Shown: positions 47,063 through 55,123 of the stretch, in pieces
Numbering within the stretch: the first letter of the stretch is position 1
Layout: every line of letters begins with the position of its first letter
NCBI RefSeq assembly: GCF_000381545.1
Contig: NZ_KB906688.1
Location: 26,004-90,003 of the forward strand
Direction of reading: 5' to 3'
Source of the DNA: Rhodonellum psychrophilum GCM71 = DSM 17998
GTDB lineage: Bacteria; Bacteroidota; Bacteroidia; Cytophagales; Cyclobacteriaceae
Length of the DNA stretch: 64,000 nt
The notes under the pieces: model-generated
What the model was told of the DNA's origin: nothing
The model's input: the letters and a program-made list of their open reading frames with translations, nothing else
Database searches by the model: none
Position numbers and translations under genes: made by a program

Positions 47063-48595
47063 ATGAATCTCGCAGCGATCGATATCGGTACCAATTCCAT
47101 CCACATGATCATCGTGAAGGTGACTTCCCGACAGACTTTTGAAGTACTCATCCAAGAAAAGGAAATGGTCAAGTTGGGCGTAGGCGTTTTTGCCAACAAG
47201 CGCATCAACCAAAAGGCATTTGATGCCGGCATCGAGACCATCACCCGATATGTGCAGCTTGCCGACCAATACGGAGTTGAAGAAATCATCACCGCCGCCA
47301 CCTCAGCCACAAGGGAAGCCAAAAACGGAAGGGAATTTTTGGATCGATTGATTCAGGACATAGGCCTTATTCCACAATTGATCTCTGGAAAGGAAGAATC
47401 AAGGCTTATTTTTCTGGCGGTCAGAAAGGCAATTGATCTTCGGGGAGAAAATGCTTTGGTCCTGGATATTGGAGGGGGAAGTACGGAGGCAGTGATAGGC
47501 AACCAGGATTCGGTGCTTTTCAAAAGCAGTCTTAAATTGGGAGTACTCCGTTTGTTGGACAGGGTTGGTGTTCAAGGACCGCTGGATGCAAATCAGCAGG
47601 AAGCTTTGCGTGAGCATGTCAGGGAAACTGCCCAAAAGATTTTTAAAAGAATCTCAACATTTAAATTTTCCAGGGTCATTGGCACTTCGGGAACCATTCG
47701 TTCTTTGGGCGAGGCCTGCCTTATTTCCAATGACACAACCATCGTCAATTCGGTCAATGCCGAGGTGGTGAAGGTTGGCGATCTCGAAAAAATAGTAAAG
47801 AAGCTCCTTCAGATGGAGCCTGAAAAGCGATCAGACATTCCGGGGATCAGTTCAAACCGGGTGGATGCCGTCCATCTGGGTGGTTTGCTTTTGTTGGAAT
47901 TGCTTGAACTTGCGGGAGCAGACAAAATCACGCTCTGCGACGCCTCCCTTCGTGAGGGTTTGATCATTGATTATATCGAAAAAAACGGTCAAAAGCTGGA
48001 GGAAATCGGGGATGGAAAAAATCTTCGCGAGAGAAGCAGCTTGTTGTTGGCTGCCCGATATGGGACCGATATTGAACCCAAAAAGCATGTTTCCAGACTG
48101 GCCATGCAGCTGTTTGACCAATTGAATGGGTTGGCAGGGATGAAAAGTCTATCCAAGGAATTGCTGTGCCATGCTTGTTTGATTTACGATGTTGGCTTGT
48201 TTGTCAATTTCCAGGATTACCAAAAGCATTCCAGATATTTGATTCTGCATGGAAGATTGAGGGGATTCAACAATGAAGAATTGATGCTGCTGTCCCATCT
48301 GGCCCGCTACCACCGCAAGTCAGGCCCCAAAAAACGGCACAAGAAATTCAGGAGATTGGACAAAAAACAGCGGATGATGCTTCGCGGTCTTGCAGGGATT
48401 TTGAGGATTGCCGTGGGTTTGGACAAAACCAAAAATCAATGGGTTGAAAATATCGACTGCATAACAGACAATAAAAAAATCACCATCAAAATATTTGGGG
48501 AGGAAAACCTGGATATGGAAATCTGGGAAGCCCAACGCTATTCGGATACGCTTTCTGGATTTTTGAAAAGAAAAATTGAGGTGGTGAAGGGCTGA
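47063..48595 (+). CDS. Exopolyphosphatase / ppGpp phosphatase (Ppx/GppA family)
   Basis: The 510-residue protein has the ASKHA-fold ATPase marks AAIDIGTNSIHMIIV, ATSATREAKN, LDIGGGSTEAVIG and GTSGTIRSLGEA, then a C-terminal HD-like helical domain (LLCHACLIYDVGLFVN, LLSHLARYHRKSGP). It hydrolyses polyphosphate or converts pppGpp to ppGpp; sequence does not separate the two. It is alone on its strand. The start at 47063 (MNLAAIDIGTN) is the family start. Confidence 0.9.
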   Translation: MNLAAIDIGTNSIHMIIVKVTSRQTFEVLIQEKEMVKLGVGVFANKRINQKAFDAGIETITRYVQLADQYGVEEIITAATSATREAKNGREFLDRLIQDIGLIPQLISGKEESRLIFLAVRKAIDLRGENALVLDIGGGSTEAVIGNQDSVLFKSSLKLGVLRLLDRVGVQGPLDANQQEALREHVRETAQKIFKRISTFKFSRVIGTSGTIRSLGEACLISNDTTIVNSVNAEVVKVGDLEKIVKKLLQMEPEKRSDIPGISSNRVDAVHLGGLLLLELLELAGADKITLCDASLREGLIIDYIEKNGQKLEEIGDGKNLRERSSLLLAARYGTDIEPKKHVSRLAMQLFDQLNGLAGMKSLSKELLCHACLIYDVGLFVNFQDYQKHSRYLILHGRLRGFNNEELMLLSHLARYHRKSGPKKRHKKFRRLDKKQRMMLRGLAGILRIAVGLDKTKNQWVENIDCITDNKKITIKIFGEENLDMEIWEAQRYSDTLSGFLKRKIEVVKG

Positions 48596-48772
48596 TCCCT
48601 AAAAGGTTTTTCCGAGTCATTTGAGAAAGTGGTGGAGGACAAACAAAAATCATTGCCATGATGATTTTTATCTAAAAAATGAGCATTCAGGGGAATTTTA
48701 GATTCTCGTTTTTTGTAAAATTCTATTTCGCCAAAAGTGTTCAATGGGGCTTGAGAACTCGTTTTCATTGTT

Positions 48773-48821
48773 CTTGATGAATAAATAAGCCAGCTTAAAA
48801 CTGACTTTTTTATTCATCAAG
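48773..48821. terminator. Long near-perfect hairpin between convergent genes
   Basis: CTTGATGAATAAA (48773-48785) is the exact complement of TTTATTCATCAAG (48809-48821), and the stem continues inward with two mismatches to a short loop. It lies between the Ppx gene and the DUF5777 gene, which point at each other, so a bidirectional terminator is likely. Confidence 0.6.
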
Positions 48822-48840
48822 ACTCTAAAAATAAATTGAA

Positions 48841-49848
48841 TTACTCTTTTTCTTTGTTTTTTCTCTTAAACATCATTTCTCCCAAGTTCTCGTATTTCAA
48901 ATCCATCAATCGGGTGATATTGAATCCGATCAGGAATCTCCCGTCAAAGGGGTCGTTCCTATTGAAAACATTGTTGTACTGAGGGACCAACCATTTGTAA
49001 TTGCCCATAAATATCTGGAATGCGTGAAGTGGTGTTGCCAATTCTACACCAAGGCTTATATTCGGATTTGGATTGTTCAGATTGTGTTTGGTGATGGGTT
49101 GATCATAATTCCCGATAAAGGCAAAGGCATCAGAAACTTTATATCTACCCAAAACAGAAAAGGAAAAATGGTCATTTTTCATCTTCGCGATTTTTTGTTC
49201 TTCTTGTCCCAAGAATGCTTCTACGGCGTTAAAATGGGAGAAATTAACGGATCCTTGAATTGAGAAATCGCGCGTTACCTTTTTTGATACCATCAGTTGA
49301 TGGAAAAAACTATATCGATCTGATTTATGAACAAAGCCTCCCTCAGGTCTAGAATCAAGCGCTACGTTTCCAAAATAGGTAACACTTACGGGAGCTGGGG
49401 TTTTTGAATCTTCGCTAATAAAGGCATATTTGGCATTGAAATCCCAAAGCATCCTGTCCTTAGTTAGACCAAAACCGACCATCAATTTGTTGATGGGTGT
49501 ATAGCTAAAGCCCATCCTGATGTTTGAAGGGGCATACATTCCCCATAGGTCATCGAAGCCATTGTTTACAGTGCCAAACCTGTGAAGAATATCAAACTGG
49601 AAAGTTTGCTTCATCGGAACAAGCGTCGTCTGGTTGTCGATAATCCAGGTACTTTCAAATGTATTGCCTGTTCTTTGAAGCTTCCTGCTGTGTACCGAAA
49701 TCGTTTGGAGCTCATCTTCGGGCTCCTCTACCTTTTCTTTTCCTGCTTTTGTTTTTTCTTGTGCATTTGCCTCTGGAATAATAAAATAACAGCAGGTTAC
49801 AAGAAGTAAACTTCCGAGAAGGGTTATGGATTTGTTAGTTTTTTTCAT
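48841..49848 (-). CDS. DUF5777 family outer-membrane beta-barrel protein
   Basis: The 335-residue protein has a signal peptide (LLGSLLLVTCCYFIIPEANAQ), a coiled/acidic start and a beta-barrel-like remainder (FQFDILHRFGTVNNGFDDLWGMYAPSNIRMG, YEVSVTYFGN-like strands). DUF5777 proteins are found with haem-binding or cytochrome-c-like genes in Bacteroidota. Third gene of the minus-strand run below; it starts 12 nt after the small haem lipoprotein. Role unknown. Confidence 0.82.
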   Translation of the reverse strand: MKKTNKSITLLGSLLLVTCCYFIIPEANAQEKTKAGKEKVEEPEDELQTISVHSRKLQRTGNTFESTWIIDNQTTLVPMKQTFQFDILHRFGTVNNGFDDLWGMYAPSNIRMGFSYTPINKLMVGFGLTKDRMLWDFNAKYAFISEDSKTPAPVSVTYFGNVALDSRPEGGFVHKSDRYSFFHQLMVSKKVTRDFSIQGSVNFSHFNAVEAFLGQEEQKIAKMKNDHFSFSVLGRYKVSDAFAFIGNYDQPITKHNLNNPNPNISLGVELATPLHAFQIFMGNYKWLVPQYNNVFNRNDPFDGRFLIGFNITRLMDLKYENLGEMMFKRKNKEKE

Positions 49849-49860
49849 GATTGGAGGAAT

Positions 49861-50244
49861 TTAATTGTTGAGTGCCCCTTGGTTTATCCATGCCAAAACT
49901 TTGGCGTTGTAAGTGGGGTTTGGACCGCTAAGCGGCATGGAAAGGCTTCTATCTCCCCTCATCCATTGGATCAATTCGCTGTTTTCAGGATTCGCTTTGT
50001 CAATGTAATTGCCATTGATGAGCGCATTATAGGCAATGTCCAGTCTTAAATCCGGAGCAGCCGCACCACCGTGGCAGCTTGCGCTGTTACAGCTGGTGTT
50101 GAAGATGACCATGATATCTCCAGAGAATGACATTTCTCCCACATCTTGTGTTTCCGGTAAGTATTGATCATAGTAGCAGGCATTCATAAGGAGGAGCAAT
50201 CCTGAAAAAAGCCCCAAGAGCCAGAATTTTTTTAGATTTTTCAT
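49861..50244 (-). CDS. Small c-type-cytochrome-like lipoprotein
   Basis: The 127-residue protein has a lipobox (LLLLMNAC, Cys23) and one haem-like motif CNSASCHGG (CX4CH, not CX2CH), plus a possible distal Met in SMPLSGPNP. CX4CH sites occur in Bacteroidota and planctomycete cytochromes, but a covalent haem needs testing. It sits between the ethylbenzene-dehydrogenase-like protein and DUF5777, so a shared electron-transfer role is likely. Confidence 0.75.
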   Translation of the reverse strand: MKNLKKFWLLGLFSGLLLLMNACYYDQYLPETQDVGEMSFSGDIMVIFNTSCNSASCHGGAAAPDLRLDIAYNALINGNYIDKANPENSELIQWMRGDRSLSMPLSGPNPTYNAKVLAWINQGALNN

Positions 50245-50268
50245 ATTTGTTTGGATTTCTGATTAAGG

Positions 50269-50310
50269 TTGGGAGAAACATTTCAGATGGATATATCGTG
50301 TTTCTCCCAG
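50269..50310 (-). other. Intercistronic hairpin
   Basis: GGGAGAAAC (50271-50279) pairs with GTTTCTCCC (50300-50308), loop 20 nt, in the 93-nt gap between the two haem-protein genes. It has no T tract; it may be an mRNA processing or stability element. Confidence 0.5.
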
Positions 50311-50337
50311 CTTCAATTTGTTGATGTTCCTTTAGGA

Positions 50338-51852
50338 CTAATCCAAAATTGAGGCATTCAATAGAGATTGGGCTCCAGTATGGCAAGTTCCACAGGTGGT
50401 TGATTCCAAAGAACCTGAACCAGGATGTGCACCACTCTTCAACCAATCACTTGTGTATTTGGGCATCAGAGCTTGTTTTACCCAATTGGTTTCCAAGGCA
50501 GGGATACTATTCCAGTCTGCATTTTGAATACTGCCGACCGAGATCGCTCGAATATCTGTATCGGTGGTGTTCGAAAGACTATATGGGATTGAAATATCAT
50601 GTGTTTCAGATCCAGCTCCTGAATCATGCATGGCAAAGCTTATGGTGTATTTTGAACCATTTCTCAAACCTGCCAAATCTTCATCTCTTTCAGAACCAGT
50701 CGTGAATTTCCTTTTCATGATTACAGTCCATTCATTTTTGCTTTGGTCATAGAATCTTTCTGAAGTAATGTCATGTTGGTCTGAATTGTAAATGAAACCA
50801 ACACTTCTGGTGACCATGGCCATTTTCTGTGAAGAAGTCCATTCTGCATGAACCTCATTGAGTTTGGTAAGGGCGGCAGTTGCGGTAGTTATTTTACTTT
50901 CTGTAGCCGAAAATGATTTCCAGGTATTGAAGTCATTACTGTTTTCATCACGAAGGTGAGAAGGGAGATGCCCCACACTTCCTAGGGCAACATATACCAA
51001 GTAGCCCAAATCAAGTGCGTTGACTTTGTCTTGGGTATCAAAATTTCTGTCTTGATACACCACCAATAAACTTCTGTTTTTGGAAACGTCTTTTATGGCA
51101 GAGATATCAACATGTGGATTTGATAAAATAGTGTTTGATTCATTTGCCAAGAAATAAGCAGGTATTGTAAAATTCCCGGGTAATGATTTTCCTTTGTTGA
51201 ACACAAAGCGAGGTAACCCATCTGTCAAAACAGGATGTCCTGTTCCCGACAAGGCGCCTTGGTCCTCCCGAAGTCTGTCACCACCGGATCTTAAAAATTT
51301 TGTGGGCATGGTGCCCAGATTATCTCTTATTCTTTCGGTTTTGTTTACAGCAGCATCTTCTGCATAACCCATAGGCCCACTTCTTCCGCCTCTCCAATGC
51401 CAATGGTCAAGGATGTCATCTGTCAAAAGGTGGTGGCTTTCCATCCCAGAGTGACAGGTAATGGCACATCCTGCCGCCGAAAATCCCTGAATACCACCCG
51501 CTTGTTGGTTAAACATGATGGAGATTCTGTCCTCCTCCAATCTTTGTCCTGAAGGTAAACGGTCAAATTTTGTCCCGTCGTGCTTGAGCATGTCATGGAA
51601 TTGCATCGGATAATTTTTGCCAGTATTGGGCAATCCTGACGGGTAAAGTTTTTTCTGACTTTTCCATGTAAATCTAAAGGCTACGTCTGTGGCATCATAA
51701 GCCACCTGTGTACTTACCTGAGCCGGTGTTTCCAGTGTCGGAGGTGTGAATACCCGGTCATCATGGGTACAGCTTGTTAAATATCCTGCCGCTGTAATTA
51801 CTCCCAGCATAGAAAGGAAGTGTTTTGCTGATTGTAGGTTGGTTCTTGACAT
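50338..51852 (-). CDS. Ethylbenzene-dehydrogenase-related haem-binding lipoprotein
   Basis: The 504-residue protein has a lipobox (ITAAGYLTSC), an EB_dh-type haem-binding beta-sandwich (about 40-450) and two cysteine-histidine motifs: CAITCHSG (CX3CH) and a C-terminal CGTCHTG (CX2CH, standard c-haem). The domain is that of the gamma subunit of ethylbenzene/DMSO dehydrogenases, which holds a b-type haem; here it stands alone as an envelope lipoprotein. First gene of the run with the small cytochrome and DUF5777. Partners suggest an extracytoplasmic electron route; acceptor unknown. Confidence 0.82.
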   Translation of the reverse strand: MSRTNLQSAKHFLSMLGVITAAGYLTSCTHDDRVFTPPTLETPAQVSTQVAYDATDVAFRFTWKSQKKLYPSGLPNTGKNYPMQFHDMLKHDGTKFDRLPSGQRLEEDRISIMFNQQAGGIQGFSAAGCAITCHSGMESHHLLTDDILDHWHWRGGRSGPMGYAEDAAVNKTERIRDNLGTMPTKFLRSGGDRLREDQGALSGTGHPVLTDGLPRFVFNKGKSLPGNFTIPAYFLANESNTILSNPHVDISAIKDVSKNRSLLVVYQDRNFDTQDKVNALDLGYLVYVALGSVGHLPSHLRDENSNDFNTWKSFSATESKITTATAALTKLNEVHAEWTSSQKMAMVTRSVGFIYNSDQHDITSERFYDQSKNEWTVIMKRKFTTGSERDEDLAGLRNGSKYTISFAMHDSGAGSETHDISIPYSLSNTTDTDIRAISVGSIQNADWNSIPALETNWVKQALMPKYTSDWLKSGAHPGSGSLESTTCGTCHTGAQSLLNASILD

Positions 51853-51934
51853 GGCGTAAAAATTTCGTGAAGTGTATCAATTGTATTTCATCTGTAATGT
51901 TAAAGCTTTATTTGATCCCATGTCCTGACATATT

Positions 51935-51950
51935 TCATGTAAAAACATGA
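51935..51950. promoter_or_regulatory. Palindromic operator candidate between divergent genes
   Basis: TCATGT-AAAA-ACATGA is a perfect 6-bp dyad with 4-nt spacer in the 165-nt region between the haem-lipoprotein gene and hemG-like gene. The spacing resembles Crp/Fnr-type sites; the regulator is not known. Confidence 0.5.
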
Positions 51951-52017
51951 CAGTCGTCAGTGAAAAAATCAATTAAATAGTCTTTATTACCTATGTTTTT
52001 TGAATTAATCTCACGGA

Positions 52018-52548
52018 ATGATGTCAAATAAAACAGTCATAATTTATGCCTCGGTCGATGGCCAAACCCAAAAAATTTGTGATAAAATCAGAAATATTCT
52101 TTTGTCTGAAAACCATGCTGTAGAGATGATTTCAGTGAATGAAGGCGGTATTGATTTTAGACATTTTGGAAAAATTATCTTGGCCTCCAGTATCAGGTAT
52201 GGCAAACATCATCCTAAAATGATCCAGCTCATTAGCGAAAATTCAGAAAAGTTAAATGAAAAAAAATCGATTTTTATTTCAGTAAATCTGGTGGCTAGGA
52301 AACCGAATAAAAACTCCAAGGATACCAATCCATATGTTGCTAAATTTTTAACAAATTCCACATGGAAACCTGCCCTTGTTGGGATTTTTGCAGGGATGTT
52401 GGATTATGAAAAATATTCATTTACAGATGCATTGATGATCCGGCTGATCATGCTGCTAACCAAAGGTCCCATTTACCCTAAAGGTCCGGTTGAATATACA
52501 GATTGGGATCGTGTCCATACGTTCGGAAAAGAGATCTCACTTCTTTAA
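52018..52548 (+). CDS. hemG: HemG-like menaquinone-dependent protoporphyrinogen oxidase (flavodoxin fold)
   Basis: The 176-residue protein has the flavodoxin FMN-binding start (VIIYASVDGQTQKICDKI), SSIRYGKHHP, KDTNPYVAKFL and the HemG block FAGMLDYEKYSF...MIRLIMLLTKGP...EYTDWDRV. HemG oxidises protoporphyrinogen IX to protoporphyrin IX with electrons to menaquinone, the penultimate haem step. It is divergent from two haem-binding lipoproteins with an operator-like dyad between, which suggests coordinated haem supply. The start is 52018 or the adjacent ATG at 52021. Confidence 0.85.
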   Translation: MMSNKTVIIYASVDGQTQKICDKIRNILLSENHAVEMISVNEGGIDFRHFGKIILASSIRYGKHHPKMIQLISENSEKLNEKKSIFISVNLVARKPNKNSKDTNPYVAKFLTNSTWKPALVGIFAGMLDYEKYSFTDALMIRLIMLLTKGPIYPKGPVEYTDWDRVHTFGKEISLL

Positions 52549-52790
52549 TGAAATATACAATTAGGTGAATACGCGAGCTAAAAATTGCAATTTCGGGTGT
52601 AAAATACTGTTTAAATTCTCGTCGATTAATTAAAAATAAGTTCTTCCGATACAAATCCGGAGACTTTATTATCCTCTCCTGCATTGACTTTAAATCCTTT
52701 TCTTTCAAGAAAAATACGGTCCCGGGTTTTGACAAAAGAAATCATTGGAATGATCGTCAATGAAAATTTGCTCCTTCTCTCATGTTTTGG

Positions 52791-52965
52791 TTTAACCCGA
52801 AATATGCAATGGGTTTCCAAATGGGATTGAAACTGAAAGAAGATCAGACTATTGAGAGAATAATTCCTGATACCAATAAGGTGAAGTCAAAATCAATCAA
52901 CACCTAATTGAATATCAGTTAATTATAATATTGAATTGAGTTCGTAATGCATTTAACGGGTTTAA
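52791..52965 (+). repeat. Dispersed intergenic element, copy F (full length)
   Basis: 175 bp in plus orientation: starts TTTAACCCGAAATATGCA, ends GCATTTAACGGGTTTAA. It is one of the least degenerate copies and is used here as the reference. Confidence 0.9.
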
Positions 52966-52979
52966 CCAGTTTCTTTTTT

Positions 52980-53083
52980 ACTGTTTTGACTTCATTATAT
53001 CGGCAAAGCAACACATTCTCCAATTATTCTGATTTCTTGGAGTTTCAATAACTTTTAACAAACCTAATGCATATTTAGGGTTG
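52980..53083 (-). repeat. Dispersed intergenic element, copy G (right end missing)
   Basis: The left half is clear in minus orientation (plus strand ends AATGCATATTTAGGGTTG), reaching the TGAAGTCAAAA block, then stops 15 nt from copy F. It lacks the right terminal motif. Confidence 0.75.
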
Positions 53084-53380
53084 AAGGTTTCCCGATTTAT
53101 CCACCTTGAATCTCTTGTAAGTGACGGACCATGAGTTTCATTTGAATGTAAAAAAAATAAATAAACATGGGTAATCCACTGAAAATGATAAATATGCAAA
53201 AGGTTGCGAACTGTTATTTATAGCCTAATATAAATATGAAGCTATAAATAACGAGCCCAACATCATTTTATAGATATTCAGAAATGAGTTTTTGGTGTGA
53301 CAAATCGAAATGATAAAATTCGAGAAAATTTCACAAAATCACCAAACACAAATCGGTTTCAACGGATGGGAATTGTTTGA

Positions 53381-54166
53381 TTAAAGACCTTTTCCCTTTT
53401 CCATATTCTCCGCCAATTCTGAAATGAACCTGGCCATCGGGGCGCCATCCACGACATCATGATCCAGCAGGATTGTCAGGTGGAGGATTTCTCTGATTTC
53501 AATTCGCTCACCGATGACCCATGGTTTCTTGGAAACTGTACTGATCCCAAAACAAATGGGATGGATGGAGGAGGGGATAAACCAACCCTGAACTTCGCCC
53601 ATCATTCCGACCGAAGTGATGGCCACGTTGCCCATTTTCGAAAAAGCAAGGTGGGGATGCTTCAGTAAATTTCTCCAAAAGGCTCTCCTGATAAAACCGG
53701 GTAGGAAATAATAAAACCTCTCCATTGCTGTCGATCTTTTCTGGAGGACAATGTCTTTTTTGTTTAATGGATTCTCACGCGCAACGCCAATCTCATTGGT
53801 GATGGTTTCAATGCTCTTTTTATCCGCTTTTTCGATCAACAATGGGAGGGGGATTTTTTGGCCGTTCAACTCTTTTTCAACAATAAGCGAGACATTGACG
53901 TCCTCAAAAACCAGCAAGCTTCGATTTCCCTTAAGATAGGCAGCAACAAATTCGTGGCTCTTTACGGTATCGCTGATCACTTTGATGAGCCAAGAAGTGA
54001 AAGTAATTTTGCCACTTGATTCTTGATGATGCTTTATCCTTTTCTTGCTTTCGGTTACGTCTATTTCAACCAAGGCAACCACATGGTGCTTTCTTCTCCC
54101 AATTCCGAAAATGTCGATTGAAGCCATTCTGGTTTTAGGAAATCGATGGGTTTTGTGGCTGATCAT
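53381..54166 (-). CDS. Stand-alone 2-oxoacid dehydrogenase acyltransferase (E2) catalytic domain
   Basis: The 261-residue protein aligns with the catalytic domain of E2 acyltransferases, with FTSWLIKVISDTVKSH and the C-terminal active-site block LDHDVVDGAPMARF (His-Asp-x-x-Asp; canonical HRxxDG has Arg). It has no lipoyl or peripheral-subunit-binding domain and no neighbouring E1/E3 genes, so it is not a classic E2. Stand-alone homologues are known but their reaction is not. The His and Asp of the active site are present, so it may be an acyltransferase using a diffusible CoA substrate. Confidence 0.8.
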   Translation of the reverse strand: MISHKTHRFPKTRMASIDIFGIGRRKHHVVALVEIDVTESKKRIKHHQESSGKITFTSWLIKVISDTVKSHEFVAAYLKGNRSLLVFEDVNVSLIVEKELNGQKIPLPLLIEKADKKSIETITNEIGVARENPLNKKDIVLQKRSTAMERFYYFLPGFIRRAFWRNLLKHPHLAFSKMGNVAITSVGMMGEVQGWFIPSSIHPICFGISTVSKKPWVIGERIEIREILHLTILLDHDVVDGAPMARFISELAENMEKGKGL

Positions 54167-54266
54167 ATCTTTGTTTCAAAAAATGGAAAGTAAAGCACAT
54201 GAATTCCAAAGCAGATATTTGGGCTTATGAAAAAATGAACAATACCCTTTTTTCAGAGCCCTCAAT

Positions 54267-54424
54267 TTTATCCCGAAATATGCATTCCTTTTCCAACTCA
54301 GATTGAAACGGAAAGAAAATAAGGGCCAATACCAATATGGTAAAGTCAAAATTACCAAACAAGTAGCTGATTAATAAACAATTAAAATCTAAAATTGAAT
54401 TGGCAATGAATAGCACGGATCCAA
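54267..54424 (+). repeat. Dispersed intergenic element, copy H (diverged)
   Basis: 158 bp in plus orientation between the E2-like gene and the outer-membrane-protein gene. The left end reads TTTATCCCGAAATATGCATT; the right end (AATGAATAGCACGGATCCAA) is diverged. The GAAACGGAAAGAAAAT and GATACCAATA-type blocks are kept. Confidence 0.7.
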
Positions 54425-54441
54425 TCGAACAAAAAATCAGC

Positions 54442-55053
54442 TTAAAATAAATAGCTCAATCCCAATCCCAGGGAAATATATTTGAAGTCCAAATCCCTGG
54501 TGAAAGGTCCGATTTCAAGCCCTCCTGAAAATGACCTGTACCGAACACTGGGTTGCAGGCGAAATCGCTCCGCCAAGGGAATCGAAAGCCCTGCTTCCAC
54601 CTGCCATCCAAATCCATGGCCCGTATCAAAAAGGGTATTGCCATCGTCATCTTCGATTTCAACATGGTTCCACAAGCCACCCGCCCTCAATAACAAACTG
54701 GTTTCGGAAGCACCCAAAGGATATAGGAACTGCAGTCCATAAGTATATCCCGTTTCTTCAAAGTCCAAATCTGTTCCTGCAAAGGATTCCTTTGAACCAA
54801 AACGATTCCAGCTCCATCCCGCATAGGCGCTGAGATTTGGCAAAAATCGATAGGCAACAGTGCCTTCAAGCCCAAAGCCATTTTTCAGATCCCCATCAGC
54901 CGCATCACTGGTGGGGAGATTAAATCCCGGACGGAACTCCACGCTCCACCGATTTTGGGCATTTGAAACGAAGGATGCCAAAACCAAACAAAATGTCAAG
55001 GTACCGATCAAAAAAAATGATCCGGACCTTCTGGGAGGGAAAAAGTGCTTCAT
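54442..55053 (-). CDS. Outer-membrane beta-barrel protein, OmpA-like fold
   Basis: The 203-residue protein has a signal peptide (LTFCLVLASFVSNAQ) and eight-strand-like sequence from RWSVEFRPGFNLPTSDAADG to the terminal ISLGLGLSYLF, ending in Phe as outer-membrane proteins do. It resembles small OmpA/OmpX-type porins of Bacteroidota. Function unknown; it stands alone. Confidence 0.78.
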   Translation of the reverse strand: MKHFFPPRRSGSFFLIGTLTFCLVLASFVSNAQNRWSVEFRPGFNLPTSDAADGDLKNGFGLEGTVAYRFLPNLSAYAGWSWNRFGSKESFAGTDLDFEETGYTYGLQFLYPLGASETSLLLRAGGLWNHVEIEDDDGNTLFDTGHGFGWQVEAGLSIPLAERFRLQPSVRYRSFSGGLEIGPFTRDLDFKYISLGLGLSYLF

Positions 55054-55123
55054 AGTTTATTAATTTAGTGAAATAATACTATTAAACTTAAATTAACCTC
55101 AATAAAGACTCTAATATAATGAA

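Larger units (their letters stand above)
52549..53380. other. Intergenic region holding two dispersed elements
   Basis: 832 nt without a supported gene. It contains copies F (52791-52965) and G (52980-53083) facing each other. A 64-codon minus frame at 52626-52820 runs into copy F and is not believed. The rest is AT-rich with no recognisable feature. Confidence 0.5.

Noticed and set aside
52626..52820. 64-codon minus frame after hemG
   Set aside because: Its N-terminus is repeat copy F and it has no family pattern; not a gene.
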